This document shows positions 27,493-37,508 of a stretch of 64,000 nt of DNA, one piece after another. Source of the stretch: Nitrosomonas sp. Is35 (lineage in GTDB: Bacteria > Pseudomonadota > Gammaproteobacteria > Burkholderiales > Nitrosomonadaceae); contig NZ_JAWJZH010000001.1 in NCBI RefSeq assembly GCF_033063295.1, positions 434,001 to 498,000 on the forward strand, in the 5' to 3' direction. A model generated the notes under the pieces. That model was not told the DNA's origin. It worked only from the letters and a program-made list of their open reading frames with translations, and did not search any database. How positions within the stretch are numbered: the stretch's first letter is position 1; each line of letters begins with the position of its first letter. Position numbers and translations under genes: made by a program.

Positions 27493-28263
27493 CTACCTGG
27501 ATTTACAGGATTGTTTAAATTCTTCCAACAGTTTTTCTTCTTCCCGCGTCAAGCCATACGCAAATTTCAACTCAAATAAATCAGGACGCTTTAACCATGT
27601 TCTGCCGAGTGCTTGCTGTAAACGCCAACGGCGGATATAGGCATGATTGCCTGACATCAATATTTCCGGCACACGATCCCCTTGATACACCTCAGGGCGC
27701 GTGTAATGCGGATAGTCCAGTAATCCCTCCACAAATGAATCTTGATTCGCAGATTCGGGATCACCCAAGGCTCCCGGGATTTGCCGCACTATACAGTCAA
27801 TTAGCACCATTGCAGCCAGCTCGCCGCCGGAAACCACATAATCGCCAATTGAAATCTCAATTTCAACTTGACGATTGATTAGGCGCTCATCCACCCCTTC
27901 ATATCGCCCGCACAGCATAATCAGTCCTGGCATTTTGCTCAGCTGCGTCACCATTTGGTGGTCAAGCCGTTTTCCCTGGGGTGTTAGATAAGCAACCGTG
28001 GGTTTTTCAATCCCAGCAGCATGCTGTCTCGCTTTGGCTTGTATGATGGCATCTTCCAACGGTTGAGCCATCATGACCATTCCGGGCCCCCCCCCGTACG
28101 GACTATCATCGACAGTACGATAATTATTGCTGGTAAAGTCGCGCGGATTCCATGTGTTGAGTTGAAAGATATTATTCTTGCTCGCTTTTCCTGTTATGCC
28201 ATAGTGCGTGATGGCATTAAACATTTCTGGAAATAGCGTAATAACATCGCATTCAAAAGGCAT
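27493..28263 (-). CDS. trmD: tRNA (guanine-N1)-methyltransferase TrmD
   Basis: Methylates G37 of tRNAs next to the anticodon using SAM, which prevents frameshifting. The 256 aa length is normal. The SPOUT knot signatures are [23 protein letters not shown] and [15 protein letters not shown]. The three Gly codons in the first motif form a run of nine G on the coding strand (28087-28095). It lies 14 bases downstream of rimM and 16 before rplS. Confidence 0.97.
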   Translation of the reverse strand: MPFECDVITLFPEMFNAITHYGITGKASKNNIFQLNTWNPRDFTSNNYRTVDDSPYGGGPGMVMMAQPLEDAIIQAKARQHAAGIEKPTVAYLTPQGKRLDHQMVTQLSKMPGLIMLCGRYEGVDERLINRQVEIEISIGDYVVSGGELAAMVLIDCIVRQIPGALGDPESANQDSFVEGLLDYPHYTRPEVYQGDRVPEILMSGNHAYIRRWRLQQALGRTWLKRPDLFELKFAYGLTREEEKLLEEFKQSCKSR

Positions 28264-28277
28264 CGCTCATTATTACC

Positions 28278-28790
28278 TTAATCGTCTTTGCCCCAATCCA
28301 CCGTAATTCGAGAAAGCTTCAAATCAACTTTGCTGATGAACTGATCAACAAAAGGAATGAGAATTTCTTTTTTATCCTCGTTTCCATTTTGTATGCACAA
28401 AACATCATTTGCGCCCGTCTCAAGTAAACCAATAACCTTGCCTAATTCTTCACCCGCTAGATTTTGCACCGTAGTGCCGATCAAATCCGACCAATAATAA
28501 CCGTTCATTCCATTTTCGGATAAGTCAGGAAGCTGGTCGCGCGGGACCGCTATCTGCATTCCGTTTAAGGCGAAGGCTTGCGTGCGATCGGTATATTCGG
28601 CGAATTTTGCATTTAGGATGCTACCGTTTATGCGACCAGAAACAACATGCACCTTTTGCCAGTTTTTACTATCTTTACTTAACCACCACATTGGATAATC
28701 CATTAATCCATCGATGTATTCTGTGTACGGATTAACTTTTACCCAGCCATAAACGCCAAATGGGCCGATAATATGGCCCATTATCACCAT
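28278..28790 (-). CDS. rimM: Ribosome maturation factor RimM
   Basis: Binds S19 and helps fold the 30S head. The 170 aa protein has an N-terminal beta-barrel (GHIIGPFGVYGWVKV) and a C-terminal PRC-barrel (YYWSDLIGTTVQNL, LIPFVDQFI). It lies between rpsP (22 bases) and trmD, in conserved order. The start MVIMGHI could also be the second Met. Confidence 0.95.
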   Translation of the reverse strand: MVIMGHIIGPFGVYGWVKVNPYTEYIDGLMDYPMWWLSKDSKNWQKVHVVSGRINGSILNAKFAEYTDRTQAFALNGMQIAVPRDQLPDLSENGMNGYYWSDLIGTTVQNLAGEELGKVIGLLETGANDVLCIQNGNEDKKEILIPFVDQFISKVDLKLSRITVDWGKDD

Positions 28791-28812
28791 CGGTGTATTT
28801 TGTTCGCTTATT

Positions 28813-29079
28813 TTAGCTATTTGCTGGCACTGCTTTGCTGGTGGAAAATTGTTTGATTAACCGGGTTGCTGTTGACGATAACTGCGCACCTTGAGATTGC
28901 CAATAAGCAACGCGATCTAATTGAACGCGCAATGCTTCTTCGCCACCAGCGGCTCGTGGATTATAAAAGCCAATACGTTCGATAAACCGGCCGTCACGTG
29001 CATAGCGGGAATTAGCCACTACCATATTAAAAAACGGACGTTTTTTTGCACCACCCCTTGCCAATCTAATTATAACCAT
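28813..29079 (-). CDS. rpsP: 30S ribosomal protein S16
   Basis: Small-subunit protein of 88 aa. [17 protein letters not shown] and ERIGFYNP are diagnostic. It is the first gene of the operon with rimM, trmD and rplS. A candidate promoter lies about 60 bases upstream. Confidence 0.97.
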   Translation of the reverse strand: MVIIRLARGGAKKRPFFNMVVANSRYARDGRFIERIGFYNPRAAGGEEALRVQLDRVAYWQSQGAQLSSTATRLIKQFSTSKAVPANS

Positions 29080-29137
29080 GTTTTTCCTATAAACCTGTCA
29101 GTCTAAAAGTGTGAAGCTTGAATTTAATTAACATTTA

Positions 29138-29167
29138 ATTTTACAGTAATTGTTGCAATTCTGACAA
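29138..29167 (-). promoter_or_regulatory. Candidate rpsP operon promoter
   Basis: On the minus strand a TTGTCA hexamer (29162-29167) and a TAAAAT hexamer (29138-29143) are separated by 18 bases. The -10 lies about 59 bases upstream of the rpsP ATG, a reasonable leader. The intergenic region is shared with the divergent glcF. Confidence 0.4.
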
Positions 29168-29209
29168 GTGATAAAATAGCCATGTATTACCATGATGCTA
29201 TTAAAGTAA

Positions 29210-30544
29210 GTGCGGATATCATGTCCAATTACAGTATTTCTGAAGCGGGATTATAAATTGCTCTCAAAGTTTTCCAAGAATTTGATTATCGCTGAATCAA
29301 ACCAGTGCGTTTCATGTGGTTTATGTTTGCCGCATTGTCCAACTTATCGTGTGTTGAAATCGGAAGCGGATTCTCCGCGCGGGCGTATCGTTTTAATGAA
29401 TGGTGTTGCCAATGGGCGGATTGCTTTGAATGCGCGATTTATTCAGCATATGGACCGTTGTTTGACTTGCCGGGCTTGCGAAGCGGTTTGTCCAAATAGC
29501 GTTTCTTATGGGCGTCTTATTGATGAAACGCGTGCTCTTATTGCGGATCAATCAAAGTCCGTGGCAGTAGCCCGGAGGTCAAACTGGCGCATTGCGCTGG
29601 AACGGCTATTGCTGACCCAGCCTGCGCGTTTGGACCGGTTACGCCGATTGCTACATTTCCTGCAAAAAAGAGAATGGCTGCGCGGGTTGCGGAAATCAGG
29701 TTTGATCGAAAAAAATCGAATATTTAAATTCATCGCTCAGCTTCCTGTAGTTAAGTTTCCCTATACAGCGGCTGCGGATGGGGGAAATGCTGCGAGCGAT
29801 AATAGTATTTGGCAGCAGGTTTATCCCGCGCAGGGCGAGAAACGTGGTGAAGTTGCATTATTTTTGGGATGTGTGGCGCGTGTGACCGATGTGGCTACCT
29901 TAAATTCGAGTATTTATGTATTGAATCGCTTGGGCTACACGGTCCATATTCCGCGCAATCAAACGTGCTGTGGCGCTATCTATCAGCATAGCGGCGCGCT
30001 GGAGCAAGCCAATGCGCTGGTGCAGCGGAATAAATCGGCGTTTGCTGAATTTAATACGGTGATCAGTACCGCCTCGGGTTGCGGTGTGCAATTACTGGAA
30101 TCCGGTGTTGCCAGTGAGCAGGGCAAAGTTATGGATATCAACCATTTTCTGGTGGCGGCAAAAGGGTGGGAAAGTATTGATATTGTCCCATTGGCGCAAA
30201 AAATCCTGGTGCACGAGCCTTGCAGTTTGCGATATGTATTGCGTGAGCAGGCATATCCTTATCAACTGATTGCCCGGATACCTGGCGCGGAAGCGGTGTC
30301 TTTAGCTGGTAATGACCAATGCTGTGGTGCTGCGGGTACTTACTTCATCGATCAACCCGAAATTGCGGATACTTTGCTACAAAATAAGATAACTACGGTG
30401 CAGGAAAGCAAGGCTCAGTACTTGGTGACTTCGAATATCGGTTGCGCGATGCATATAGCCAATGGATTGTATGAAAAAGGAATTCATGTCGAAGTGTTGC
30501 ATCCGGTTACGTTATTGGCTAGACAAATGGGGTTGGAATTATAA
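29210..30544 (+). CDS. glcF: Glycolate oxidase iron-sulfur subunit GlcF
   Basis: Electron-transfer subunit of a glycolate dehydrogenase, or a related 2-hydroxyacid oxidase. It has two [4Fe-4S] ferredoxin motifs near the N-terminus (CVSCGLCLPHCP, CLTCRACEAVCP) and two CCG-type cysteine-rich domains (TCCGAIYQHSG, QCCGAAGTYF). The start is uncertain: GTG at 29210 (444 aa) or TTG at 29258 (428 aa), with neither having a strong ribosome binding site. The usual partners glcD and glcE are not adjacent, so they must be elsewhere or replaced. It could serve phosphoglycolate salvage in a RuBisCO-using autotroph; that is inference. Confidence 0.86.
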   Translation: MRISCPITVFLKRDYKLLSKFSKNLIIAESNQCVSCGLCLPHCPTYRVLKSEADSPRGRIVLMNGVANGRIALNARFIQHMDRCLTCRACEAVCPNSVSYGRLIDETRALIADQSKSVAVARRSNWRIALERLLLTQPARLDRLRRLLHFLQKREWLRGLRKSGLIEKNRIFKFIAQLPVVKFPYTAAADGGNAASDNSIWQQVYPAQGEKRGEVALFLGCVARVTDVATLNSSIYVLNRLGYTVHIPRNQTCCGAIYQHSGALEQANALVQRNKSAFAEFNTVISTASGCGVQLLESGVASEQGKVMDINHFLVAAKGWESIDIVPLAQKILVHEPCSLRYVLREQAYPYQLIARIPGAEAVSLAGNDQCCGAAGTYFIDQPEIADTLLQNKITTVQESKAQYLVTSNIGCAMHIANGLYEKGIHVEVLHPVTLLARQMGLEL

Positions 30545-30629
30545 CCGGGTAAATTTTAGTGTACCTAAATGCGGGCATATCGGCCTATAATGGCGCGTCA
30601 ATTCTTATTCAAGGATGAGGTAGAAGACG

Positions 30630-31256
30630 ATGATTACTATCGATAAGCTTATCATTGGTTTTGACAGCGCCCTGCGGACACTCTCGACGCCGGCCCAGAC
30701 TTTGCGGCCTGTGCCTGGCAATGAACTGCCGGAAGCTGAAATGACGGATGCGGAGAAACGATTGTCGTGTGCGTTGATGCGGGTGAACCATGTCGGTGAA
30801 GTATGCGCGCAAGCGTTGTATCAGGGGCAGGGACTGACAGCACGCAACGAAACGGTGCAGCAAACACTGATGCAGGCCGCGCGTGAAGAAACCGAGCATC
30901 TGGCCTGGACGGAGCGCCGTATCGCTGAACTGGGCGGGCATAAAAGTTTCCTGAACCCGCTCTGGTACGGCGGATCTTTTGCCATCGGTGTAGTAGCAGG
31001 CATGCTGGGGGATAAATGGAACCTGGGTTTTCTTGCCGAAACGGAACACCAAGTCGGCGCCCATCTGGCTGGTCATCTGGAGCGTTTGCCCAATCATGAC
31101 GAGAGAAGCCGCGCCATCGTGTCGCAAATGAAAATTGACGAAGCCAGTCATGCGACCATGGCATTGTCATATGGTGGCGCAGAACTGCCGTTGCCGGTAA
31201 AGTTAACCATGAAACTTGGATCGAAATTAATGACTCATACCGCATACTGGGTTTGA
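30630..31256 (+). CDS. coq7: Ubiquinone hydroxylase Coq7
   Basis: Di-iron monooxygenase that hydroxylates the ubiquinone precursor 2-polyprenyl-3-methyl-6-methoxy-1,4-benzoquinone. It is 208 aa with ferritin-like metal motifs: [29 protein letters not shown] and [11 protein letters not shown]. The family also shows membrane-associated hydrophobic patches such as [23 protein letters not shown] ribosome binding site precedes the ATG. It is transcribed alone. Confidence 0.95.
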   Translation: MITIDKLIIGFDSALRTLSTPAQTLRPVPGNELPEAEMTDAEKRLSCALMRVNHVGEVCAQALYQGQGLTARNETVQQTLMQAAREETEHLAWTERRIAELGGHKSFLNPLWYGGSFAIGVVAGMLGDKWNLGFLAETEHQVGAHLAGHLERLPNHDERSRAIVSQMKIDEASHATMALSYGGAELPLPVKLTMKLGSKLMTHTAYWV

Positions 31257-31333
31257 GCGCGGCATTACACTGGAAAGATATCGGATAAGAGAGAAATCAG
31301 AATAGTCAGTTCATCGGTCAAAACACATTCGCA

Positions 31334-31894
31334 ATGAAAAGTATTAATCTGACACATCATTTTCTAATTGCAATGCCGGCAATGGCAGATTCTGTCTTTT
31401 CCAAAACACTGACGTATGTTTGTGAGCATAACGAGCAAGGCGCGCTCGGTATCGTCATCAACCGCCCCACCGATCTGACACTGATCAATCTTTTCAAACA
31501 ATTGGGGATTCCACCGGCAGATTCTCTGGCGGATGCGGCGCCGGTGTTATTTGGCGGGCCGGTGCAACTCGACTGCGGATTTGTGCTGCATCAACCGGTC
31601 GGTAAGTGGCAATCCACGCTGGCTGTGAATGGGGAAGTGGGATTGACCACCTCGTTGGATATTTTAAAGGCCATCGCCAATGCCGAAGGGCCGGATCAAG
31701 TCTTGATCGCGATGGGTTATGCAGGCTGGGCTGCGGGACAAATCGAACATGAATTGGCTCAGAACGCCTGGTTGACCGTGCCTGCATCAACCAATGTGAT
31801 ATTCGATATGCCAACAGAAGAAAGGCTACCGGCTGCGATGCAGCTACTGGGGATTCAGGACGCCAATCTATCCAATGAAGTCGGGCATGCCTAA
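31334..31894 (+). CDS. algH: UPF0301 family protein YqgE/AlgH
   Basis: Cytoplasmic protein of 186 aa. The family pattern is clear: [39 protein letters not shown] and [19 protein letters not shown]. Its biochemical role is not established; a regulatory role was claimed for alginate in Pseudomonas. It heads the conserved run algH-ruvX-pyrR-pyrB-pyrC'; ruvX follows after 13 bases. Confidence 0.93.
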   Translation: MKSINLTHHFLIAMPAMADSVFSKTLTYVCEHNEQGALGIVINRPTDLTLINLFKQLGIPPADSLADAAPVLFGGPVQLDCGFVLHQPVGKWQSTLAVNGEVGLTTSLDILKAIANAEGPDQVLIAMGYAGWAAGQIEHELAQNAWLTVPASTNVIFDMPTEERLPAAMQLLGIQDANLSNEVGHA

Positions 31895-31907
31895 ATATTA
31901 GTTCTGT

Positions 31908-32393
31908 ATGACGGAAAGTCTTCTCGATGAACCACCGGAAAATCATGTGCCAGAACAGCTTCCAGCCGGAGCCGTGCTGGCCTTTGATTTCGGAAAAAAA
32001 CGCATTGGTGTGGCGATTGGCAATACAGCCGTGGGGGTGGCGCATCCGCTGGCCACGGTGGACAGTGAATTGACGGAGCGGCGTTTCGCGCTGATCGGGC
32101 AATTGATCCAAACCTGGCAGCCGGTTTTGCTGGTTGTGGGTTTGCCGCTGCATAGCGACGGCACGGCGCATGAATTGACGCAATTAAGTCAGCGTTTCGC
32201 GCGGCGGCTGTCAGGCCGTTTTAATATCCAAGTGATCATGAAAGACGAGCGCTATACCAGCGAAACAGCCAGTGCAACGTTACGCGAAGCCGGTATCACA
32301 GGAAGAAAACAAAAAGCGGTATTGGATCAGATCGCGGCACAACAAATCCTTCAATCATTTTTTGACGAGCAGTATGCAATTACCAGACGCTGA
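31908..32393 (+). CDS. ruvX: Putative Holliday junction resolvase / pre-16S nuclease YqgF
   Basis: RNase H-fold nuclease of 161 aa, implicated in 16S rRNA 5'-end maturation. The active-site acidic residues lie in LAFDFGKKRIGVAIG, LLVVGLPLHSDG and KDERYTSETA. It overlaps pyrR by 20 bp, so the two are translated from one message. The last 20 residues are polar and variable, as usual. Confidence 0.94.
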   Translation: MTESLLDEPPENHVPEQLPAGAVLAFDFGKKRIGVAIGNTAVGVAHPLATVDSELTERRFALIGQLIQTWQPVLLVVGLPLHSDGTAHELTQLSQRFARRLSGRFNIQVIMKDERYTSETASATLREAGITGRKQKAVLDQIAAQQILQSFFDEQYAITRR

Positions 32394-32880
32394 GAAAGCA
32401 TTCGACAGTCTTGCTAAAAAAATCCAAGCCGATGCGGGCAGGGATTTTGCGCTGGTTGGTATTCACACCGGCGGGGTGTGGCTGGCCGAGCGCCTGCATC
32501 AAGCACTGGGGATCCAGCAACCGCTAGGGACGCTGGACGTTGCTTTTTATCGTGACGATTTCGATAAGATAGGCTTGCATCCACAGGTTAAGCCGTCGGA
32601 AATACCGTTCGCAGTGGAAGGTGCGCATATTCTGCTGGTGGACGATGTGTTGCAGACGGGGCGTACCATCCGTGCTGCGATCAACGAGTTGTTCGATTAC
32701 GGTCGCCCCGCTTCGATTAGTTTTGCCGCTTTAGTCGACCGGGGCGGCAGGGAATTGCCGATAGCCGCGCAATATACCGGCATTACGCTGGAGTTACCGG
32801 CGGATAAAATGCTTGAGTTAAAGTGTGGAGAGAACGGAAAGTTAAGCTTTCATTTGTACGATAAGAGTCTTCCGGAATGA
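32374..32880 (+). CDS. pyrR: PyrR bifunctional regulator / uracil phosphoribosyltransferase
   Basis: Protein of 168 aa from the ATG at 32374. The frame is open to 32272 inside ruvX, but the family N-terminus ([13 protein letters not shown]) supports the inner start. The PRPP-binding loop is [21 protein letters not shown] (split here from a longer stretch). In Gram-positives PyrR controls pyr transcription by RNA binding; its role in proteobacteria is less clear and may be uracil salvage. It overlaps ruvX by 20 bp and pyrB by 4 bp. Confidence 0.93.
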   Translation: MQLPDAEKAFDSLAKKIQADAGRDFALVGIHTGGVWLAERLHQALGIQQPLGTLDVAFYRDDFDKIGLHPQVKPSEIPFAVEGAHILLVDDVLQTGRTIRAAINELFDYGRPASISFAALVDRGGRELPIAAQYTGITLELPADKMLELKCGENGKLSFHLYDKSLPE

Positions 32881-33836
32881 TCAATAGGAACCCGCAGCTG
32901 GATGAAGATGGCGTGTTGCAGCATTTGCTGACAACCGAGGGATTACCCGCTTCTGTTTTATTGCATATCCTGGATACCGCAGAGTCATTTGTCGGTGTCA
33001 CGGAACGTGATGTCAAAAAAATTCCCCTGTTGCGCGGGAAGTCAATATTCAATCTTTTTTTCGAACCGAGCACGCGCACGCGCACAACCTTTGAAATCGC
33101 CGCCAAGCGCTTATCGGCGGATGTGTTCAATCTCAATATTGCCGTTTCAGCGCAATCCAAGGGCGAGACGCTGCTGGATACGGTCAACAATCTTTCCGCG
33201 ATGAATGCGGATATGTTTGTCGTGCGGCATGCGCAGAGCGGCGCGGCGCATTTGATTGCAAAACATGTGCAACCGGATATTCATGTGATCAATGCTGGCG
33301 ATGGCAGTCACGCGCATCCGACCCAGGCTTTATTGGATATGTTTACGATCCGGCGCTACAAAAGTGATTTCCGCAACTTGCGCGTGGCGATTATTGGTGA
33401 CATTTTGCATTCCCGAGTGGCGCGCTCCCAAATTCATGCGTTGACCACGCTTGGTGTGCCGGAAGTACGTGTGATCGCGCCTAAAACGCTGCTGCCCAAA
33501 ATGGTGGAACGCTTGGGGGTGCACGTTTATCACGATATGGCCAAGGGACTCAAGGACATTGACGTGCTGATGATGTTGCGCTTGCAGAATGAGCGCATGA
33601 AAGGTGCGAATCTGCCCAGCCCGGAGGAATATTTTAAATATTATGGGCTGACCCCGGAAAAACTGTCGCTCGCCCGGCGCGATGCTATCGTGATGCATCC
33701 GGGGCCGATGAATCGCGGTGTCGAAATTGATTCGGAAGTCGCGGATGGCAAACAGTCGGTGATTCTCCCGCAAGTGACATTCGGCATAGCGGTGCGCATG
33801 GCGGTGATGTCAATTCTGGCAGGCAATCAGGTTTAG
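32877..33836 (+). CDS. pyrB: Aspartate carbamoyltransferase catalytic subunit
   Basis: Makes N-carbamoyl-aspartate in pyrimidine synthesis. The 319 aa protein shows [12 protein letters not shown] (carbamoyl phosphate binding), [15 protein letters not shown] and [12 protein letters not shown] (aspartate side). It overlaps pyrR by 4 bp and is followed by the inactive pyrC' homologue 10 bases on. That arrangement matches the Pseudomonas-type holoenzyme of PyrB with PyrC'. Confidence 0.96.
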   Translation: MINRNPQLDEDGVLQHLLTTEGLPASVLLHILDTAESFVGVTERDVKKIPLLRGKSIFNLFFEPSTRTRTTFEIAAKRLSADVFNLNIAVSAQSKGETLLDTVNNLSAMNADMFVVRHAQSGAAHLIAKHVQPDIHVINAGDGSHAHPTQALLDMFTIRRYKSDFRNLRVAIIGDILHSRVARSQIHALTTLGVPEVRVIAPKTLLPKMVERLGVHVYHDMAKGLKDIDVLMMLRLQNERMKGANLPSPEEYFKYYGLTPEKLSLARRDAIVMHPGPMNRGVEIDSEVADGKQSVILPQVTFGIAVRMAVMSILAGNQV

Positions 33837-33846
33837 AGGCGGTTGC

Positions 33847-35121
33847 ATGAAAATTCATATTAAAAATGGGCGCTTGATCGATCCAAAAAACGGTATCGAT
33901 GCCGTGCAAGATATTTTTATTGCCAAAGGTAAAATCGTTGCCATCGGTGCGGCGCCGGATGAATTTCAAGCCAGCCGGGCGATCGATGCGCAATCGCTGA
34001 TCGTGTGTCCGGGGCTGGTCGATTTGTCCGTGCGTCTGCGTGAACCGGGGCTGGAATATATGGCTACGCTGGAATCGGAAATGGCCGCGGCGGTTGCCGG
34101 TGGTGTTACGAGCATCGCCTGTCCGCCGGACACCGATCCGCCTTTGGACGAGCCGGGGCTGGTGGAAATGCTGAAACATCGCGCCAAAAGCCTCAATCAG
34201 GCGCATGTCTATCCGATTGGCGCATTGACACAAGGATTGAAAGGTGAACGCTTAACCGAGATGGCCGAACTGAACGACGCCGGATGCGTGGTTTTTGGGC
34301 AATCGGACGGGTTATTACCGAATTTGCGGGTGCTCATGCAGGCCATGTTGTATGCATCGACGTTCGGTTTCAGCGTGTGGTTGCGTCCGCAGGAAATCAC
34401 GCTGACCGGCGATGGCGTGGCGCATGATGGCGAAGTGGCAACCCGGCTGGGTTTGCTGACAGTTCCCGTATGCGCTGAAACGATTGCCATCGGCAATATT
34501 ATTTTATTGACCAAGGAAACCGGCGTCAGAGTGCACTTGTGCCGGATTTCCAGCGCTGAAGGGCTGGCGATGATTCGTACAGCCAGGCAGCAAGGTTTGC
34601 CGATCACCTGCGACGTGTCGATTAATCATCTGCACTTGTCGGATATGGATATCGGGTTTTTTGATTCCAATTGTCACCTGATGCCGCCATTGCGCAGCTC
34701 GAGTGATCGTGATGCGTTGCGTCACGGTTTGCTGGATGGCACGATCGGCGCGATTTGTTCGGATCATGCGCCGGTGGATGAAGACGCCAAATTATTGCCG
34801 TTCGGTCAATCCGAGGTTGGCGCGACGGGGGTAGAGTTGTTACTGCCGCTCACTTTGAAATGGGGATCGGAAATGCGCCTGCCATTGCTCAACGTGTTAT
34901 CCAAGATTACCTCGGATCCGGCCCGGATACTGGGAATTGACGCAGGGCATTTATCGCTTGGCAGTGCTGCGGATATCTGTATTTTTGATCCTGACCATTA
35001 CTGGAAGGTGACCTCATCAGCCATTCAAAGCCAAGGAAAGAACACGCCTTTTATGGGGATGGAGATACCGGGTGGTGTTAAATATACCCTGGTAAATGGT
35101 CATATTGTTTACGAGTGCTGA
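33847..35121 (+). CDS. Dihydroorotase-like protein PyrC' (probably inactive)
   Basis: Amidohydrolase-fold protein of 424 aa. Active dihydroorotases carry an HxH metal motif after the first strand (DxHxHxRxPG); here the same place reads DLSVRLREPG, so both His are lost. The later SDHAPVDEDA segment is kept. In Pseudomonas such a homologue is catalytically dead but needed to assemble aspartate carbamoyltransferase. The gene follows pyrB by 10 bases. A functional pyrC should exist elsewhere in the genome. Confidence 0.9.
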   Translation: MKIHIKNGRLIDPKNGIDAVQDIFIAKGKIVAIGAAPDEFQASRAIDAQSLIVCPGLVDLSVRLREPGLEYMATLESEMAAAVAGGVTSIACPPDTDPPLDEPGLVEMLKHRAKSLNQAHVYPIGALTQGLKGERLTEMAELNDAGCVVFGQSDGLLPNLRVLMQAMLYASTFGFSVWLRPQEITLTGDGVAHDGEVATRLGLLTVPVCAETIAIGNIILLTKETGVRVHLCRISSAEGLAMIRTARQQGLPITCDVSINHLHLSDMDIGFFDSNCHLMPPLRSSSDRDALRHGLLDGTIGAICSDHAPVDEDAKLLPFGQSEVGATGVELLLPLTLKWGSEMRLPLLNVLSKITSDPARILGIDAGHLSLGSAADICIFDPDHYWKVTSSAIQSQGKNTPFMGMEIPGGVKYTLVNGHIVYEC

Positions 35122-35176
35122 GTCTTCAGCAAAATTTCCCTATCATTTTTGTTTTTAACCGATCATTTGGAGCGCC

Positions 35177-37270
35177 ATGTCAAACCCATTACTTGATTTT
35201 TCCGGACTGCCCTGTTTTGCAGAAATAAAGAACGAAGATATCACGCCAGCGATTGAAGCGTTATTACAGGAAAATCGCGCGGTGATTGACAAGGTGCGGG
35301 CGGATGACAAAGCATCTACCTGGCAGACTTTTGTGCAGCCGATGACCGATGCCAATGAACGGTTATCCCGTGCTTGGGGACAAGTGTCGCATCTGAACGC
35401 GGTGATGAATACGCCGGAGCTGCGTGAGACCTATAATGCTAATCTGCCTTTGATCACGCAGTTTTATGCCGAGTTATCGCAAGATGTGCGGTTGTTTGAG
35501 AAATTTAAACAGTTACGTGCAAGTGCGGAATTCGATCAACTGACTCCGGCGCGGAAGCGAATCATCGACAATGAATTGCGCGATTTCCGTTTGGGTGGTG
35601 CCGAGTTACCGGCTGAAAAGAAACAACGTTTCTTGCAAATCCAGGAAGAACTATCCAAGTTGACGTCCACGTTCAGCGATAATTTACTCGACGCCACTAA
35701 TGCTTATTCATTATTGATTGAAGATGCGGAGAAGGTGGCGGGTATTCCGGACGATGTGCTGCAATCGGCGCAACAGTTAGCCGTAGCGGATGGCAAAACA
35801 GGCTGGAAATTCACCCTGCACATGCCATCGTATCTTCCCGTGCTGCAATACGCCGATAACCGCGATTTGCGCGAACAAATGTACCGCGCCTATGCGACGC
35901 GCGCCAGCGAGTTCGATAGTCAGGGTGATTCGAGCAAAGATAATATGCCGTTGATCAACAAAATACTGGAGCTACGCCGCGAAGCGGCGCAAATGCTCGG
36001 CTATGATAATTATGCCGAGGTTTCGCTGGCGACAAAAATGGCAACTTCTCCGCAGCAAGTTTTGGATTTCCTGACGAAGCTGGCTGCTAAGGCGAAACCA
36101 TACGCTGTGGGCGATCTACAGGCATTGCAGCAGTTTGCCGCAGAGAAATTGAATCTGCCGGGACTTGAAGCATGGGATTTGGCGTATGTCAGTGAGAAAT
36201 TGCGGCAAGAGCGCTACGCTTTTTCGGACCAGGAGGTTAAACAATACTTTCCAGAGGATAAAGTATTGACCGGTATGTTTAAAGTGGTGGAAAAGCTGTA
36301 CGGCATCCGCATCACGCTTGCGGCGCCTGCACGCAATATTCAGCGCTGGCATCCCGATGTCAAGTTCTTTGATATTCACGACGCCAATAGTCAATTAATC
36401 GGTCAATTTTATTTGGATCTCTATGCGCGGCCTACCAAACGTGGCGGCGCCTGGATGGATGACGCGATTACGCGCCGCCGGATCGATAATCAACAAACGG
36501 GAAAAAACGGGATACAACTGCCGGTCGCATACCTTACGTGTAATTTCTCGGCACCGGTTACGATGGATGATCAACCCCGTCCAGCTTTATTTACGCATAA
36601 TGAAGTGATTGTGTTGTTTCATGAGTTTGGTCATGGTTTGCATCATTTGATGACCAAAGTGGAAGACTTGGGGGTATCCGGAATTAACGGCGTTGAGTGG
36701 GACGCGGTGGAGCTGCCAAGCCAGTTCATGGAAAATTTTTGCTGGGAATGGGATGTGTTGACCGGAATGACTCAGCACATTGAAACAGGAGAATCATTAC
36801 CCAAAGCGCTGTTCGATAAGATGATAAAAGCCAAGAATTTTCAAAGTGGCTTGCAGATGCTACGGCAGATTGAGTTTGCGCTGTTCGATATGCATGTGCA
36901 CTTCGATTTTAAACCGGACGGCGATCGGACGGTATTACAGTTACTGGATGATATCCGCAATCAGGTCGCGGTAATTATTCCACCGGACTTCAACCGTTTC
37001 CCCAACAGTTTCGCGCATATTTTTGCCGGAGGCTATGCCGCGGGCTACTACAGTTATAAATGGGCGGAAGTGCTTTCGGCGGATGCCTACAGCATGTTTG
37101 AAGAAACCGCTTCGGATGGTGTCGTGAATGCAGCGACGGGTTCGCATTTTCTGGAAGAAATTCTGGCTGTGGGAGGAAGCCGCTCCGCACTCGAGTCATT
37201 TATTGCGTTTCGAGGCCGTGAGCCGGAATTGGATGCGTTATTGCGCCATAGCGGGATGGAAACGGCGTAA
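35177..37270 (+). CDS. prlC: Oligopeptidase A (M3 metallopeptidase)
   Basis: Zinc peptidase of 697 aa that degrades short peptides, including released signal peptides, in the cytoplasm. The zinc motif HEFGH is at 482-486 with the third ligand Glu in the following helix (VEWDAVELPSQFMENF region). Length and domain layout match E. coli PrlC. The start at 35177 is an ATG with GGAG upstream. It is monocistronic and lies 55 bases after pyrC'. Confidence 0.95.
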   Translation: MSNPLLDFSGLPCFAEIKNEDITPAIEALLQENRAVIDKVRADDKASTWQTFVQPMTDANERLSRAWGQVSHLNAVMNTPELRETYNANLPLITQFYAELSQDVRLFEKFKQLRASAEFDQLTPARKRIIDNELRDFRLGGAELPAEKKQRFLQIQEELSKLTSTFSDNLLDATNAYSLLIEDAEKVAGIPDDVLQSAQQLAVADGKTGWKFTLHMPSYLPVLQYADNRDLREQMYRAYATRASEFDSQGDSSKDNMPLINKILELRREAAQMLGYDNYAEVSLATKMATSPQQVLDFLTKLAAKAKPYAVGDLQALQQFAAEKLNLPGLEAWDLAYVSEKLRQERYAFSDQEVKQYFPEDKVLTGMFKVVEKLYGIRITLAAPARNIQRWHPDVKFFDIHDANSQLIGQFYLDLYARPTKRGGAWMDDAITRRRIDNQQTGKNGIQLPVAYLTCNFSAPVTMDDQPRPALFTHNEVIVLFHEFGHGLHHLMTKVEDLGVSGINGVEWDAVELPSQFMENFCWEWDVLTGMTQHIETGESLPKALFDKMIKAKNFQSGLQMLRQIEFALFDMHVHFDFKPDGDRTVLQLLDDIRNQVAVIIPPDFNRFPNSFAHIFAGGYAAGYYSYKWAEVLSADAYSMFEETASDGVVNAATGSHFLEEILAVGGSRSALESFIAFRGREPELDALLRHSGMETA

Positions 37271-37508
37271 CCGGAGAATTGCATCGTTTTGTCCATGCTA
37301 TTGTTGAATCCATAATTTATAAAGTGCGGGCATAATTTGTCGTATATTGAACGCCGGGCACCTGATGAATTGGAAACTTCCTAATTATTCCGCATAGTAT
37401 CGATGGATGACCGCCTGAACAAAAATAGCACTTTGTGCGAGGTTGTATTGAACCTATCGTATAAATGTGGCAAGATCGACCGAAATTTTTATTAGAAGAA
37501 ATAAGAAC

